A stretch of DNA of 7,499 nucleotides. Origin: Candidatus Latescibacterota bacterium. GTDB lineage: Bacteria > Krumholzibacteriota > Krumholzibacteriia > WVZY01 > JAKEHA01. Position 1 is the first letter of the stretch. The number at the start of each line of letters is the position of its first letter. The stretch is taken from positions 1-7,499 of the forward strand of contig JAKEHA010000093.1 in NCBI GenBank assembly GCA_022615275.1. The letters run 5' to 3'. This document shows positions 7,322 to 7,499 of this stretch, in pieces. The notes beneath the pieces were generated by a model. The model saw only the letters and a list, made by a program, of their open reading frames with translations, was not told the DNA's origin and did not search any database. The translations under genes were made by a program, and so were the position numbers.

Positions 7322-7499
7322 GGCTGCGGCCTCATACCGGTGTCTATGATCATGGCCCGGAAATAGTGATCCACGACGATCTCGAAGCCGTACCCGGCGG
7401 GCGGCTTGGAAACGAGCGCCACGGATGACGTCTTGACCAGAGGCAATACCTTGGCGGCCAACACCGAGTTGTTTCCGATGAGCCACGGCGCAGCCGCCA
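7318..7499 (-). CDS. Unrecognised protein, C-terminal end only
   Basis: One minus-strand frame is open from the window edge to a TGA at 7318-7320, giving 59 residues. It includes AAAPWLIGNNSVLAAKVLPL, then LVSKPPAGYGFEIVVDHYF and RAMIIDTGMRPQP. The composition is balanced and protein-like, unlike the arginine-rich alternative frame. The stop overlaps the kinase start as ATGA, the classic arrangement of translationally coupled operon genes, so it probably belongs to the same signalling operon and could be an accessory sensor or effector. I do not recognise the family, and 59 residues are too few to assign one. The 5' end lies outside the window. Confidence 0.7.
   Translation of the reverse strand, partial: AAAPWLIGNNSVLAAKVLPLVKTSSVALVSKPPAGYGFEIVVDHYFRAMIIDTGMRPQP

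Overview
This is a GC-rich bacterial window, probably a metagenome-type contig. Its right-hand 6 kb reads like a member of the FCB group or a related candidate phylum. The support is a GWxTD-domain exported protein, a family known mainly from Bacteroidota, Gemmatimonadota and allied lineages, next to a TPR lipoprotein and a sigma-54 two-component system. The left 1.4 kb has a different flavour: a biosynthetic-type PLP dehydratase resembling proteobacterial threonine dehydratases, plus a CBS-domain protein. The two parts meet near position 1416-1422. There a minus-strand phosphoribosyltransferase remnant and the plus-strand GWxTD gene are both cut off at their 5' ends. This is either a real rearrangement or an assembly chimera.

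Layout. 1-849 (+): 3' part of a threonine-dehydratase-like gene whose last 92 codons do not look like the family. 812-1246 (-): a small two-CBS-domain protein, overlapping the dehydratase tail to tail. 1227-1422 (-): C-terminal remnant of a phosphoribosyltransferase, apparently frameshifted. 1263-2993 (+): GWxTD-domain protein with an export-type hydrophobic segment but no convincing start codon. 2993-3021: a perfect 12-bp stem-loop shared by two convergent genes. 3045-4073 (-): TPR lipoprotein. 4074-4261: a compact, highly structured regulatory region. 4262-5614 (-): NtrC-type response regulator. 5615-7321 (-): its membrane histidine kinase. 7318-7499 (-): C-terminal end of an unrecognised upstream gene.

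How the right side works together. The unknown gene, the kinase and the regulator are packed head to tail (ATGA overlap, then TAA directly followed by ATG), so they are one translationally coupled operon. Directly beyond the regulator's stop codon lie two identical-arm 16-bp palindromes, GTGTCC-N4-GGACAC, centred 34 bp apart. About 75 bp further on is a good sigma-54 promoter (TGGC-N7-TTGC) pointing at the TPR lipoprotein gene. The regulator carries an intact GAFTGA sigma-54 contact loop and a Fis-type C-terminus. The simplest reading is a self-contained circuit: the membrane kinase senses an envelope signal and phosphorylates the regulator, which binds the twin palindromes and activates the TPR lipoprotein gene. 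The 16-bp palindrome is a ready search motif for the rest of this regulon.
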